The notes under the pieces: generated by a model
The model's database searches: none
Seen by the model: the letters and a program-made list of their open reading frames with translations, nothing else
Told to the model about the DNA's origin: nothing
Position numbers and translations under genes: made by a program
Assembly: GCA_023300235.1 (NCBI GenBank)
Contig: JALZWN010000099.1
Location: forward strand, 1 to 36,274
Length of the DNA: 36,274 bases
From: Mariniblastus sp.
GTDB taxonomy: Bacteria; Planctomycetota; Planctomycetia; Pirellulales; Pirellulaceae
Direction: 5' to 3'
Shown here: positions 7,828 through 15,951 of the stretch, in pieces
Layout: every line of letters starts with the position of its first letter
How positions within the stretch are numbered: position 1 is the stretch's first letter

Positions 7828-8394
7828 ATGCGTGTTGATGCCATTCCAATCGGTGATAATCCTCCAGAAGACATCAATGTCATCATCGAAGTTCCAATCG
7901 GTGGCCAACCGATCAAGTACGAACTCGACAAAGACTCCGGCACGCTGTACGTCGACCGGTTCCTGTACACTTCGATGGTCTACCCCGGCAACTACGGTTT
8001 CGTACCGCATACACTCTCCGAAGACGGCGACCCGATCGACGTCTTGGTCGCCAACACACGAGCGATCGTACCCGGAGCGGTAATGAACTGCCGTCCAGTC
8101 GGCGTGCTGATTATGAAGGATGACAAAGGGCCAGACGAAAAAATCATCGCCGTCCCAACCGAGCGATTGACTCGTCGCTACGAAGGCGTCGAAAAATATT
8201 CAGACCTGCCTGAAATCACGATCCAGCAAATCGAACACTTCTTCACCCACTACAAGGACCTCGAGCCCAATAAGTGGGTGGAGATCGACAAAGTGGCCGA
8301 AGCGGAAGTCGCCAAAGACATGATCATCAAAGCCATCCAGCGCTCGCGAGACCAAATCGACCGCCGTAAAGGTAGCGATCGCCGCGAATCCTAA
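7828..8394 (+). CDS. ppa: Inorganic pyrophosphatase, family I
   Basis: The 188-residue enzyme hydrolyses PPi to two phosphates, pulling nucleotide and aminoacyl-tRNA synthesis forward. It is a soluble cytoplasmic Mg-dependent enzyme. The signature DGDPIDVLV carries the three metal-binding Asp residues (about 66, 68 and 71). YPGNYGFVP (51-60) with its conserved Tyr residues, the substrate-loop Lys in PIKYELDKD, and the H-F-F-x-H-Y-K-x-L segment near 144-151 are also as in bacterial family I enzymes. The length is about 10-15 residues over the norm because of a charged tail ([10 protein letters not shown]). The start at the ATG at 7828 fits the family. The gene is monocistronic with a strong terminator 30 bases downstream. 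Confidence 0.95.
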   Translation: MRVDAIPIGDNPPEDINVIIEVPIGGQPIKYELDKDSGTLYVDRFLYTSMVYPGNYGFVPHTLSEDGDPIDVLVANTRAIVPGAVMNCRPVGVLIMKDDKGPDEKIIAVPTERLTRRYEGVEKYSDLPEITIQQIEHFFTHYKDLEPNKWVEIDKVAEAEVAKDMIIKAIQRSRDQIDRRKGSDRRES

Positions 8395-8424
8395 TCCAAC
8401 GGGACTAGCTAACAAAAAGACCAG

Positions 8425-8460
8425 GCCGGTAAGCAACGTGTTGCTTGCCGGCTTTTTTTT
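8425..8460 (+). terminator. Rho-independent terminator of ppa
   Basis: The 13-bp stem GCCGGTAAGCAAC / GTTGCTTGCCGGC (one G-T pair) with a 2-base gap is followed by eight T. It lies 30 bases after the ppa stop. Confidence 0.95.
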
Positions 8461-8558
8461 CGCCTGACATTAAAAACCAACCTGCCAAACGTTTTGCACA
8501 ATCGAAGTCTGCCACGCAATCGAAGAGTAAATCCGTTTTTGAATCTAGGTGCTCTGGC

Positions 8559-8890
8559 AGTCCGACGCGTGAGGGCCTGTTGATTTAGTCAACAAATCGG
8601 TCCACTAGAATGCCCCCTAGGATGCCTGCACGCATGACAGGCTGGAAGCCCATCACCACATTTCTAGGCTTCGCCGAAACCTGTTAAATCAACAAGTTTG
8701 TTGGCAAGGAACCGAGCGTCAGCGAGAGTGAGAGTGAATGGTAGCCCGACGCGTCAGCGAGGAACTGTGGTGATGGGCTTCTAGCCTGTCATTTGCATGG
8801 GCGTAGCGAGTAAGACAGGCTGGAAGCGCAGCTCCACATTTTTGGCTGCGCCAAAACACACTAAATCAACAAGCCCGTCAGCGAGGAACC
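8559..8890. repeat. Cluster of dispersed planctomycete-type repeats
   Basis: Several related modules occur here. GACAGGCTGGAAGC starts at 8636 and again at 8814. A GTAGCCCGACGCGTCAGCGAGG box lies at 8741-8762, and a degenerate copy (CCGACGCGTGAGG) near 8562. (T)AAATCAACAAG follows each core. GACAGGCTGGAAGCCCATCACCACA split as an inverted pair (8636-8660 against 8766-8790, 24 of 25 matching) would form a long stem around a loop of about 105 bases. The same modules in the same order occur at 25392-25564, so this is a dispersed element, not local noise. It encodes nothing. Confidence 0.85.
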
Positions 8891-8991
8891 AGCTAGAACA
8901 CTTCGAACTCTGCTCGAAATTTTGGGAGATGCGTGGCGACCGGCCCAAGGAATGGTCGGCCCAAGCAAAGGCCGGGCAACGACCAGCATTT

Positions 8992-9017
8992 GGTAACAAC
9001 CTCAGGTAACAACCTCA
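8992..9017. repeat. 13-bp tandem duplication
   Basis: GGTAACAACCTCA is repeated head to tail and perfect, about 70 bases beyond the helicase stop. Confidence 0.85.
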
Positions 9018-9088
9018 ATCACTAACCCCGTGCGCGACCGAAATCGGCCCGTGCACGAGTGCCAGTCGGCAATCACGACAGACACTCA

Positions 9089-11497
9089 CTAAGACTCGTC
9101 TACGCTCTGCAAGCTAACAAACGCCAATCGAAAACTCTTCTCTCCGCCGACCTCAAAATCGATCGTCGCCGTTCGCTTGGCTCCGTTGCCAGTCATGCCC
9201 ACGATCGTGCCCACACCATGAACGTCATGCAGCACCTTCATGCCAACCTGATGAGCCTCGGGATGCAACCGCGTGCGGCTTTTACTCTGCGCCGCGACCT
9301 CCGCTCCCGTCATGATCCCCGGAAACGCAATCGTCGCCGGAGACGGATCCCCCTTTTCCTCGCCACGCACCACCGAAAGCTTGTATGCAACATTCGCAAG
9401 CGTCGCCTCCTTCACCTTATCCGCAGAAGGCCCATCGTCGCTTGCCTTATAAACCTGCACCTCCGGAACCTCGTTAATATCGATGCTCGGCAAGTCATCC
9501 CCCCAAGGATCAACGTTACTAATCGAATCGTAATTCGCATGTCCAAAACTATCCGAACTGACCGGTTCGAAGATCTGCATTTCCTGCCGCGGCAACTCCA
9601 TCAAAAACCGACTCGGAATCGATGGCCAAAAACTACCTCGCCGAAAACGACTCTGGCAACGACTAATCTGCAAATGCTTTTCCGCTCGCGTGATGCCAAC
9701 GAAAAACAACCGTCGCTCCTCTTCTAACTCATCCTGATCGTTCGAGCTCCGTTCATGCGGCAAAACGCCGTCCTCCAACCCCACGATAAACACCGACGGA
9801 AACTCCAACCCCTTGGCCGCGTGCAACGTCATCAACGTCACAAAATTCGACTCGTTATCCCAAGCATCCGTCGCCGCCACCAAAGCCGACCGCTCGAGAT
9901 ACGCCTCCAGCGGCGAACCGTCTTCGTCAAACTCTTGATCAAACTCACTCGCGGCAACCAATAACTCATCCACGTTGCCCACGCGATCGACGTCGTCCTT
10001 GGTCTCATTGATTTCCAGCCACTCGCGATAGCCAGTTTCCTCAAGAATCTTTTGCAATAGCTCGCCGACGGTCTCAAACAAATGACCACCGAGCCGGTCC
10101 ATCATCTCCACAAACCGCGTCAACTTCGCGCTGGTGGCTTTTTTGATCGAATCGACCCGTTCGATCTGCCGAGCCGCTTCGAGCATCGGCAGGTTGTGAG
10201 TGGTTGCATATTCTTGCAGTCGCCCCAGCGTGACTTTACCGATCTTTCGCGGCGGCACATTCACGATCCGCTCAAACGCTACCGAATCGGCCGGGTTGTT
10301 CAGCAAATGCAAATAGCCCATCAAGTCTTTGACTTCTTTACGCTGGTAAAACTCGGTTCCGTTGACAATCTGATACGGCAAACCAACCGCCGTCATCGCT
10401 CGCTCCAACGCCCGCGACAAATAATTCGCCCGATACAAAATCGCAAAATCGCTCGGCTCACGCTTGCCCTGCGAAACCGCCAACGCGATCGTGTCGGCAA
10501 TGTCCGTGGCTTCGTCTTTTGGGTTCGGATAAGTCAAAAGACGAACCGGATCTCCTGGTTCCTGATGCGTGAACAACGCCTTTTTCTTACGACGAGAATT
10601 ATTTTGGATCAGCTGGTCGGCGACGTTTAGAATGTCCGGAGTACTGCGGTAGTTTTGCTCCAAACGAACCACTTGCGAGTTTTCAAAGTCGTTTTCAAAA
10701 CGCAAAATATTTTCGATGTTCGCCCCACGCCAACCATAAATCGATTGATCAGGATCGCCGGTGACCGCCAAATTTTTATGACGATGGTTGAGCAAACGTA
10801 TCAGCTGGTATTGAGCCAAGTTCGTGTCTTGGTATTCGTCGACCATCATGTACTCAAAACGATCGTCGAGTGCCTCACGAAGCTCGGGACTGTTTCGCAA
10901 CAAATCAACTGCGTACAACAACAGATCATCAAAGTCGACCGCGTTCGCCAACTTCAACCGCTTTTGGTACTCGGGGTAAATCTTCGCAACGATCTGGTCC
11001 AGCGGATGCCCGACTCGCGGACGGAAATGCTCCACCGTCACGCCAGTGTTCTTGGCTTTGCTGATTTGATTGGCCAGACTATCGGCCGTGTAGTGTTTGA
11101 GATTGACGCCCGCGCCTTGGATGGCTTGCTTCAAGATCCGTTTCGAATCGCTCATGTCGTAGATCGTGAAATTTTGCTGCAAACCAATCAGGTTGGCGTA
11201 CTGACGCAGCATTCGCGAGCAAAACCGGTGAAAGGTACTGGTCCAAACCCTCGCATCAGGGGCCAACACTAAAATCCGCTTCTTCATTTCTTCGGCGGCT
11301 TTGTTGGTGAACGTCAACGCGACGATTCGCCGAGCATCAATGCCGTGTGCGAGCATATTGGCGATGCGATGGGTGATCACACGCGTCTTGCCACTGCCGG
11401 GCCCGGCAAGAATCAACAGCGGCCCTTGCAGATGAGCCGCAGCGAGCCGCTGCTGTTCGTTAAGCGGCTCTAAGATTTGTTCAGGAGTTAAGTTCAT
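9089..11497 (-). CDS. pcrA: UvrD/PcrA-family superfamily 1 DNA helicase
   Basis: The 802-residue ATP-dependent 3'-5' helicase has the full SF1A motif set. Q motif: LNEQQRLAA (about 13-21). Walker A: AGPGSGKT (about 31-38). Ia: ALTFTNKAAEEM. Walker B: MMVDEYQDTN. III: VTGDPDQSIYGWRGA. IV: LEQNYRST. V: TLHAAKGLEFPSVFIVGLEDG. VI: RRLFFVGITRAE. The C-terminus (about 745-798, GMKVLHDVHGVGTIVGMTG and IDFEVGGEKSFRL) is the Tudor-like fold that in PcrA/UvrD contacts RNA polymerase. Such helicases act in nucleotide excision repair, replication restart and removal of Rec filaments. Length and C-terminus fit PcrA/UvrD better than Rep. It stands alone, ends in TAG TGA, and is divergent from the alpha-CTD gene. 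Confidence 0.95.
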   Translation of the reverse strand: MNLTPEQILEPLNEQQRLAAAHLQGPLLILAGPGSGKTRVITHRIANMLAHGIDARRIVALTFTNKAAEEMKKRILVLAPDARVWTSTFHRFCSRMLRQYANLIGLQQNFTIYDMSDSKRILKQAIQGAGVNLKHYTADSLANQISKAKNTGVTVEHFRPRVGHPLDQIVAKIYPEYQKRLKLANAVDFDDLLLYAVDLLRNSPELREALDDRFEYMMVDEYQDTNLAQYQLIRLLNHRHKNLAVTGDPDQSIYGWRGANIENILRFENDFENSQVVRLEQNYRSTPDILNVADQLIQNNSRRKKKALFTHQEPGDPVRLLTYPNPKDEATDIADTIALAVSQGKREPSDFAILYRANYLSRALERAMTAVGLPYQIVNGTEFYQRKEVKDLMGYLHLLNNPADSVAFERIVNVPPRKIGKVTLGRLQEYATTHNLPMLEAARQIERVDSIKKATSAKLTRFVEMMDRLGGHLFETVGELLQKILEETGYREWLEINETKDDVDRVGNVDELLVAASEFDQEFDEDGSPLEAYLERSALVAATDAWDNESNFVTLMTLHAAKGLEFPSVFIVGLEDGVLPHERSSNDQDELEEERRLFFVGITRAEKHLQISRCQSRFRRGSFWPSIPSRFLMELPRQEMQIFEPVSSDSFGHANYDSISNVDPWGDDLPSIDINEVPEVQVYKASDDGPSADKVKEATLANVAYKLSVVRGEEKGDPSPATIAFPGIMTGAEVAAQSKSRTRLHPEAHQVGMKVLHDVHGVGTIVGMTGNGAKRTATIDFEVGGEKSFRLAFVSLQSVDES

Positions 11498-11710
11498 CGT
11501 CCGACCAAGGTGCTAGCATCAGAGCAATAAAAACAGTTGCCACCGCTCGAAAAGCGTTCTGGCTATGTTATATTTTATCGCCATACAAACAACCGTGTTG
11601 CCGACAAGATCGGCGATTTTCACGGTGACCAACGGAGCAAACGGTTGGTTAATTTTGCAGTCCTTGCAAGAATCAAGGACACTGAAAAACTTTATGGGAA
11701 GGAACCCCCG

Positions 11711-11986
11711 ATGGCCAGAACTCGTATTCCTCTATCAGCCGCAGAAGAAGAAACAAGAACACTTCGCGAAAAGCTTGACCTAAGCACCGCCGAAATCGGG
11801 CTGACCGTCCGAACCACCAATTGCCTTGAAGAAAAAGGCATCTTTAGCGTCCGCGATCTGCTGAACACCACTCGCTCTGAGTTGCTCAGCATCAACAACT
11901 TTGGCGAAAAGACGCTCGAAGAAGTCTACAGCTCGCTCGAAAAAATCGGCTTCTGCCGAACACCTCGCGAAGTCAAACCTCGCTAG
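11711..11986 (+). CDS. Stand-alone RNA polymerase alpha C-terminal domain protein
   Basis: The protein has 91 residues from the ATG at 11711, which has an excellent ribosome site (GGGAAGGA) about 9 bases upstream. A longer in-frame extension to 11537 lacks such a site and has no domain content. Residues about 30-85 match the alpha-CTD of RpoA: LTVRTTNCLEEKGIFSVRDLL, then the helix-hairpin-helix LLSINNFGEKTLEEVYSSLE and IGF. The N-terminal assembly domains of RpoA are absent. In RpoA this domain binds UP elements and activators. A free copy could compete with or substitute for RNAP-tethered alpha-CTD, or act as a small DNA-binding protein. It is divergent from the helicase gene and convergent with the next gene, sharing a terminator. 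Confidence 0.88.
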   Translation: MARTRIPLSAAEEETRTLREKLDLSTAEIGLTVRTTNCLEEKGIFSVRDLLNTTRSELLSINNFGEKTLEEVYSSLEKIGFCRTPREVKPR

Positions 11987-12021
11987 TCCCAGACTTGCGA
12001 GACAGAGGTCAGACTAAAATT

Positions 12022-12054
12022 AAAAAAGGATGTGCATTTCGCACATCCTTTTTT
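12022..12054. terminator. Bidirectional rho-independent terminator
   Basis: The perfect 14-bp stem AAAAAAGGATGTGC / GCACATCCTTTTTT with a 5-base loop has A-runs and T-runs on opposite sides. It lies between convergent genes ending at 11986 (+) and 12108 (-), so it can serve both. Confidence 0.95.
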
Positions 12055-12079
12055 GGTTAAATCACCGTTCAGCCTGAAC

Positions 12080-12115
12080 TAAACCACTACTACCTCTTAA
12101 ACCACTACTACCTCT
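12080..12115. repeat. 18-bp tandem duplication spanning a stop codon
   Basis: TAAACCACTACTACCTCT occurs twice, perfect (12080-12097, 12098-12115). In the minus-strand gene ending here, the unit holds the last codon (AGG) and TAG TAG. The second copy repeats AGG TAG TAG in the same frame, giving four in-frame stops. Confidence 0.92.
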
Positions 12116-13187
12116 TCGCAGGCGTAGGCTTGTCGCGTTTTTTCGCAGGCGTAGGAGCGTTATTATTCTTCAAACGCTCACCAATGATCGCTTCAATGCT
12201 CTCCTTGGTTCGCATCAACTTGGCGAACTCGTACTGATTAATCAGCACATTGCCATCGGTATCAATCAACCAATACGAAGGCACGCCCTGAATACCGTAA
12301 TTGAACAACGACGGATTACCCGAGCCCAACGTGAAACCGTGGCTGCCCTTGAGCAGCTTATTCTGGCTCAGCAACTTCAACGCCTTCTTGCGATCCTTAT
12401 CGACATTGACTGACAGCACGCCGAACTCTTTTGGGCTCAACACCTTACCGCCTTCATCGACCACTTTATCAATCGTATTTTGCACAGCCTTTTGCTCTTT
12501 AGCCGCAATCGGACTTTCAGCGGACCAAAAGTTGATCAACAGCAGCTTGTTCTTAAACATCCCCAACTCCAAATTCCCTTTGTCGTTGTAGGTCGTAATC
12601 TTAAACGGCGGAGCGGGCGTACCTCGCGGGTACTGAGGCGTAATTTCGATGCGAATCGGATCCAAAGCGATTTCATCCACTTCCCTTCCAACTTTTAGCT
12701 TGCCAAAAATTTCGTAAGCGTAGTTCAGTTCGCCAATCTCTCGATCGTACCGACCTTGGATCGCGTACTCTCCAGGGGGAACATCGTAAATTACAAATGA
12801 ACCGTCTCGCTCAATTTTCAAATCAAACGAATTCGCGTCTTCCAGTATTTTCTGGTTTCGCTCAAGCACCTTCTTGCCGGTTTTGGTAGCAGCCAACTTG
12901 TCTTGCCACTTGGTTCGCTGCTGAGCGGTCCACTTTTCATGGCCGGCTGGATACTTTAGCGGTGGCAACTTCACGTACTCACGAAGTTTGGCCGAGATTT
13001 TGGCCATGTCGATCCTCAGGTTGTCACCGTTCCAAGACCTCAACTTCTGGCCTTTCAAAGTGACCTCGCCTTTAATCGTGGTGTATTGTTTTTTTTGCTT
13101 TCGCTGAGCCGAACACGGTTGTGATGTTGCCAGAACGGCAACCATTGCAGCAACAAACAGTAAAAGAATTCGCGGAAAGTTTGACAT
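12108..13187 (-). CDS. Secreted thioredoxin-fold (TlpA/AhpC-TSA-like) protein lacking the CxxC
   Basis: The protein has 359 residues from the ATG at 13187. A TTG five codons upstream is possible. A Sec signal peptide is present (MSNFPRILLLFVAAMVAVLA, cleavage after CSAQ). The N-terminal half is a lysine-rich carboxypeptidase-regulatory-like domain (FDLKIERDGSFVIYDVPPGEYAI). The C-terminal half is thioredoxin-like: LLLINFWSAESPIAAKEQ, then VLSVNVDKDR, then the cis-Pro region GIQGVPSYWLIDTDGNVL. The redox motif WCxxC is replaced by WSAESP, so disulfide chemistry is not expected and a binding or structural role is more likely. The tail repeats PTPAKK-RDK-PTPAKR. The gene is monocistronic, ends in a duplicated stop segment, and shares a bidirectional terminator with the alpha-CTD gene. 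Confidence 0.85.
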   Translation of the reverse strand: MSNFPRILLLFVAAMVAVLATSQPCSAQRKQKKQYTTIKGEVTLKGQKLRSWNGDNLRIDMAKISAKLREYVKLPPLKYPAGHEKWTAQQRTKWQDKLAATKTGKKVLERNQKILEDANSFDLKIERDGSFVIYDVPPGEYAIQGRYDREIGELNYAYEIFGKLKVGREVDEIALDPIRIEITPQYPRGTPAPPFKITTYNDKGNLELGMFKNKLLLINFWSAESPIAAKEQKAVQNTIDKVVDEGGKVLSPKEFGVLSVNVDKDRKKALKLLSQNKLLKGSHGFTLGSGNPSLFNYGIQGVPSYWLIDTDGNVLINQYEFAKLMRTKESIEAIIGERLKNNNAPTPAKKRDKPTPAKR

Positions 13188-13439
13188 CGTATTATTGGCC
13201 AAAATCTTTAAGGGGGGAAAGGAAAAGTCACACAGTTGACCTGCGTCATGTCGCGGGAATTGGAGGCTAAGACCAACGAATCATCTGGGCAAGCATGATA
13301 CCGATGTTTGGGTGACCGGCACAAGGTTCAAGGCTTCGAGTCGCCAAAGTTAGTGACTCGGTTCTTCATCACGTATCGTTCGAACTCGATCAAGCACGCC
13401 GCCAGTGGGCTCGGCAGCATAGTATACAGGCTCGGTTTT

Positions 13440-14105
13440 TTAAAACGTTTTCTTCTTTTGGGCACCTTTCGACGGGCTGATTATATGAGGCAATTTAAAG
13501 TTCTCCATCAGCCCAGTCAAAATCGTGTAAAACAACGACAAAACGCCAACACCAATCGCAACCGCACCTAGTCGATAGCATATTTGCAGCGTCTTTGCTC
13601 CCAACACCGGATTGCTTTCGCCGTAACCGACGGTCACGACGGGCGAGTTCTTAAAATCTAGGCTCTTGAGTTCCTTGGCAAGCTGGGCATGCAAGACCGA
13701 AGCTAACTCTTGGTCATTCACACGATAATTTGCTTTCAGCTCATTGGACGCCAATCGCTGCTTAAGCGTCTTCAAATCTGGTACATCTCGAAAACAAGCA
13801 ATCACTGCCCTGTAAGCGACTTTTGACTTGAAGCTTTCGCGACTAAACAGCGGCACCGCAATTTCGTCCCACGCGCCATCGCCATCGAAATCAACCGCCG
13901 CGACTTCGTCGACCAAAATAAAATCGCTGATCAAAACGCCCGTTGATACTTTCGGCCGCTTGTCAATCAAACTGCCGCAGTCCAAGTCGACGATCTCCGA
14001 CGACACCTGCTCCGCTTCCTCAATCGCACGCTTGCTCAACACACCTACGAAAACGCACAGCAGAACACAGCAAAGACAAAGCGGAACTAAAAGACGAGCA
14101 ACCAT
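13440..14105 (-). CDS. Two-TM protein with periplasmic domain, unknown function
   Basis: The gene encodes 221 residues from an ATG at 14105. A strongly hydrophobic N-terminal helix (LLVPLCLCCVLLCVFVGVL) acts as a signal anchor. An extracytoplasmic domain of about 150 residues follows, then a second helix near residues 177-197 (LGAVAIGVGVLSLFYTILTGL) and a short basic tail (PSKGAQKKKTF). The periplasmic part contains DFDGDGAWDEIAVPLFSR, a calcium-loop-like DxDGDGxxDE of the FG-GAP/dockerin type. I do not recognise the family. The N-out/C-out or hairpin topology is inferred from the helices only. It is divergent from the nucleoside transporter gene, 174 bases away. Confidence 0.7.
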   Translation of the reverse strand: MVARLLVPLCLCCVLLCVFVGVLSKRAIEEAEQVSSEIVDLDCGSLIDKRPKVSTGVLISDFILVDEVAAVDFDGDGAWDEIAVPLFSRESFKSKVAYRAVIACFRDVPDLKTLKQRLASNELKANYRVNDQELASVLHAQLAKELKSLDFKNSPVVTVGYGESNPVLGAKTLQICYRLGAVAIGVGVLSLFYTILTGLMENFKLPHIISPSKGAQKKKTF

Positions 14106-14279
14106 AACGAACTATTTCTAAGTCACTTCCGAATGAGAAATCAATTAGGACATGGAAATATACGCGCTCTCTAGTGCGGGGCGATTCTTTTGGCCCACGT
14201 TTTTTAAAAAACACCCACCCAATGGTTATACCTACACTGCCGAGTATTGGCCGAATTGCCCGAAGGTTGTTAAGCTTTT

Positions 14280-15920
14280 ATGAAGCCTCCTTGGGTGTTG
14301 CGGATTTTGTCGACGTCAAACGTTACCCCCGCCACCCAAGCGGAACTCACTCCGTACGCGTTACCATCGAGCCTCCCCGAAATGCCTCTTAATTTGATTA
14401 GTTTGATCGGTCTGTTTGTAATGATCCTACTGGCCTGGTCGGTCAGCAGCCATCGCTGGCGAGTCAACTGGCGGTTGGTAGTGATTGGTGTTCTTTGCCA
14501 AGCCGTCTTGGCGGCCGCACTGTTTAAATCACAAGCCTGGACGTTCGACCAGCAGTTTTCCAATACGCAATCGTTACTCGCTTCGTTCGAAAACAAAATC
14601 CTCTCGGCAAAACAAATCGATGCGTCGTTGGCCAAACGTGGCTTAAAAGAAATCTCTATCAAAACCATCCATGAGTCGCTCCTAGACGACTTTACCACAC
14701 TTGACTCCGACGCCGCCAAGTTCGCCCAATGGGACTCGCAACTATTTCCGCCGACTGCGATTGGTGCTCCTGAGGTCCTAGAGATTCCACGTTACGACAA
14801 CGGGATTTTATTTTCGGCGGTGAACGCAGTGTTCAACGCAATCGACTCGTACGTCAAAGAAGGCTCTTACTTTGTCTTTCGCGGCTACGACGAAGACACC
14901 ACACTCTTGAAAGCCTTTGCCTTCAACGTGCTGCCGACCGTGATTTTCTTCGCCTCCTTGATGGCCGTTTTGTATCACATCGGTTTCATGCAACCGCTGG
15001 TAGCCGCGATGGCTTGGGTCATGCAAAAAACGCTCGGAACCTCGGGCCCCGAAAGCATGGCAGCCGCGGCGAACGTGATGGTTGGGCACACCGAAGCACC
15101 ACTCATGATCCGGCCGTACATTAAAAACATGACTCGCAGCGAACTGAACGCGTTGATGGTAGGCGGTTTCGCGACCATCAGCGGAAGCCTGATCGCCGTT
15201 TTCGTAAGCCAAGGAATCAGCGCGGGGCACTTGGTCACCGCCAGCTTGATCTCGGCCCCTGCCGCACTCGTAATTGCGAAAATTATGCAGCCCGAAACCG
15301 AAACGCCCAGTACACGCCCCCAACCAGAAGTCACACCCGAAGAACGACCCACCAACGTAATCGAAGCTGCCGCAGTCGGCGCCAGTGAAGGCCTGAAACT
15401 AGCGTTGAACATCGCAGCAATGCTGATCGCATTCCTTGCGCTACTGGCGATGTGCAACGCCATCATCTACGGTTTGGGCGAAGGCGCCGAGCGATTATTG
15501 AATTCGCTGTTTGCGACGTCTTACGATTTTGAATGGACGCTCAACAAAATCTTCGGCAAAGTGTTTTACCCACTGGCTTGGGTCATGGGAATTCAAACCG
15601 ACAACTGCAACATCGCCGGCGAACTGCTCGGCAAAAAAATCGTCGTCAACGAATTTATTGCCTACAAAGACATGACCGCTTATTACGCCAACCCCAACGG
15701 CGAAGCACCGATGTCCGAACGAACCAAAGTCATCCTCACCTACGCACTCTGCGGTTTCTCCAACTTCGGTGCGATTGGAATTCAACTGGGCGGCATCGGA
15801 CCCATTGCTCCCGAACGCCGCAGCGATTTGGCTCAGCTAGGCCTGCGAGCCATGTTCGGCGGCATGTTGGCCGCATGCATGACCGCTTGCTTGGCAGGTA
15901 TCATGTATACTGGCCAGTAA
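14280..15920 (+). CDS. CNT-family concentrative nucleoside transporter (NupC-like)
   Basis: The frame has 546 residues. An ATG at 14382 immediately before the first TM (MPLNLISLIGLFVMILLAW) is an alternative start. Neither has a clear ribosome site. CNT proteins import nucleosides with Na+ or H+. Family hallmarks are seen: EGSYFVFRG, then FAFNVLPTVIFFASLMAVLY, GPESMAAAANVMVGHTEAPL (substrate-binding region), GGFATISGSLIAVFVSQG, and near the end ALCGFSNFGAIGIQLGGIG. Between the second TM and the conserved LFSAVN block there is an extra segment of roughly 90 residues (about 85-175), polar and helical, absent from the approximately 400-residue NupC. It convergently meets a XylR-type regulator gene. 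The two stops sit 20 bases apart within a tandem duplication. Confidence 0.92.
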   Translation: MKPPWVLRILSTSNVTPATQAELTPYALPSSLPEMPLNLISLIGLFVMILLAWSVSSHRWRVNWRLVVIGVLCQAVLAAALFKSQAWTFDQQFSNTQSLLASFENKILSAKQIDASLAKRGLKEISIKTIHESLLDDFTTLDSDAAKFAQWDSQLFPPTAIGAPEVLEIPRYDNGILFSAVNAVFNAIDSYVKEGSYFVFRGYDEDTTLLKAFAFNVLPTVIFFASLMAVLYHIGFMQPLVAAMAWVMQKTLGTSGPESMAAAANVMVGHTEAPLMIRPYIKNMTRSELNALMVGGFATISGSLIAVFVSQGISAGHLVTASLISAPAALVIAKIMQPETETPSTRPQPEVTPEERPTNVIEAAAVGASEGLKLALNIAAMLIAFLALLAMCNAIIYGLGEGAERLLNSLFATSYDFEWTLNKIFGKVFYPLAWVMGIQTDNCNIAGELLGKKIVVNEFIAYKDMTAYYANPNGEAPMSERTKVILTYALCGFSNFGAIGIQLGGIGPIAPERRSDLAQLGLRAMFGGMLAACMTACLAGIMYTGQ

Positions 15921-15951
15921 ACTACTTCCAGCCTGTAAACTACTTCCAGCT
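15917..15951. repeat. 18-bp tandem duplication holding the stops of two convergent genes
   Basis: GTAAACTACTTCCAGCCT (15917-15934) is followed by GTAAACTACTTCCAGCT (15935-15951). On the plus strand each copy has a TAA in frame with the transporter gene. On the minus strand each has AAG TAG in frame with the regulator gene. Both genes therefore have a duplicated stop in one repeat. Confidence 0.9.

Larger units (their letters stand above)
8461..9088. other. Repeat-rich intergenic region
   Basis: This 628-base region lies between the ppa terminator and the 3' end of the helicase gene. No coding frame with domain content is present. It is filled mainly by the dispersed-repeat cluster described separately, and it also contains a near-duplicate GGTCGGCCCAAG pair (about 8936-8965). 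Confidence 0.7.

Noticed and set aside
8559-8890. Possible CRISPR array
   Set aside because: Repeat units differ in length and spacing, include inverted copies, and no cas gene is present.
8797-9009. Open frames within the 8.6-9.0 kb repeat cluster
   Set aside because: The sequence is made of repeat modules shared with 25.4 kb, where they are not in an open frame.
9059-11272. Several long plus-strand frames opposite the helicase gene
   Set aside because: They mirror the codon pattern of the helicase, are rich in Arg/His/Gln as antisense frames usually are, and contain no domains.
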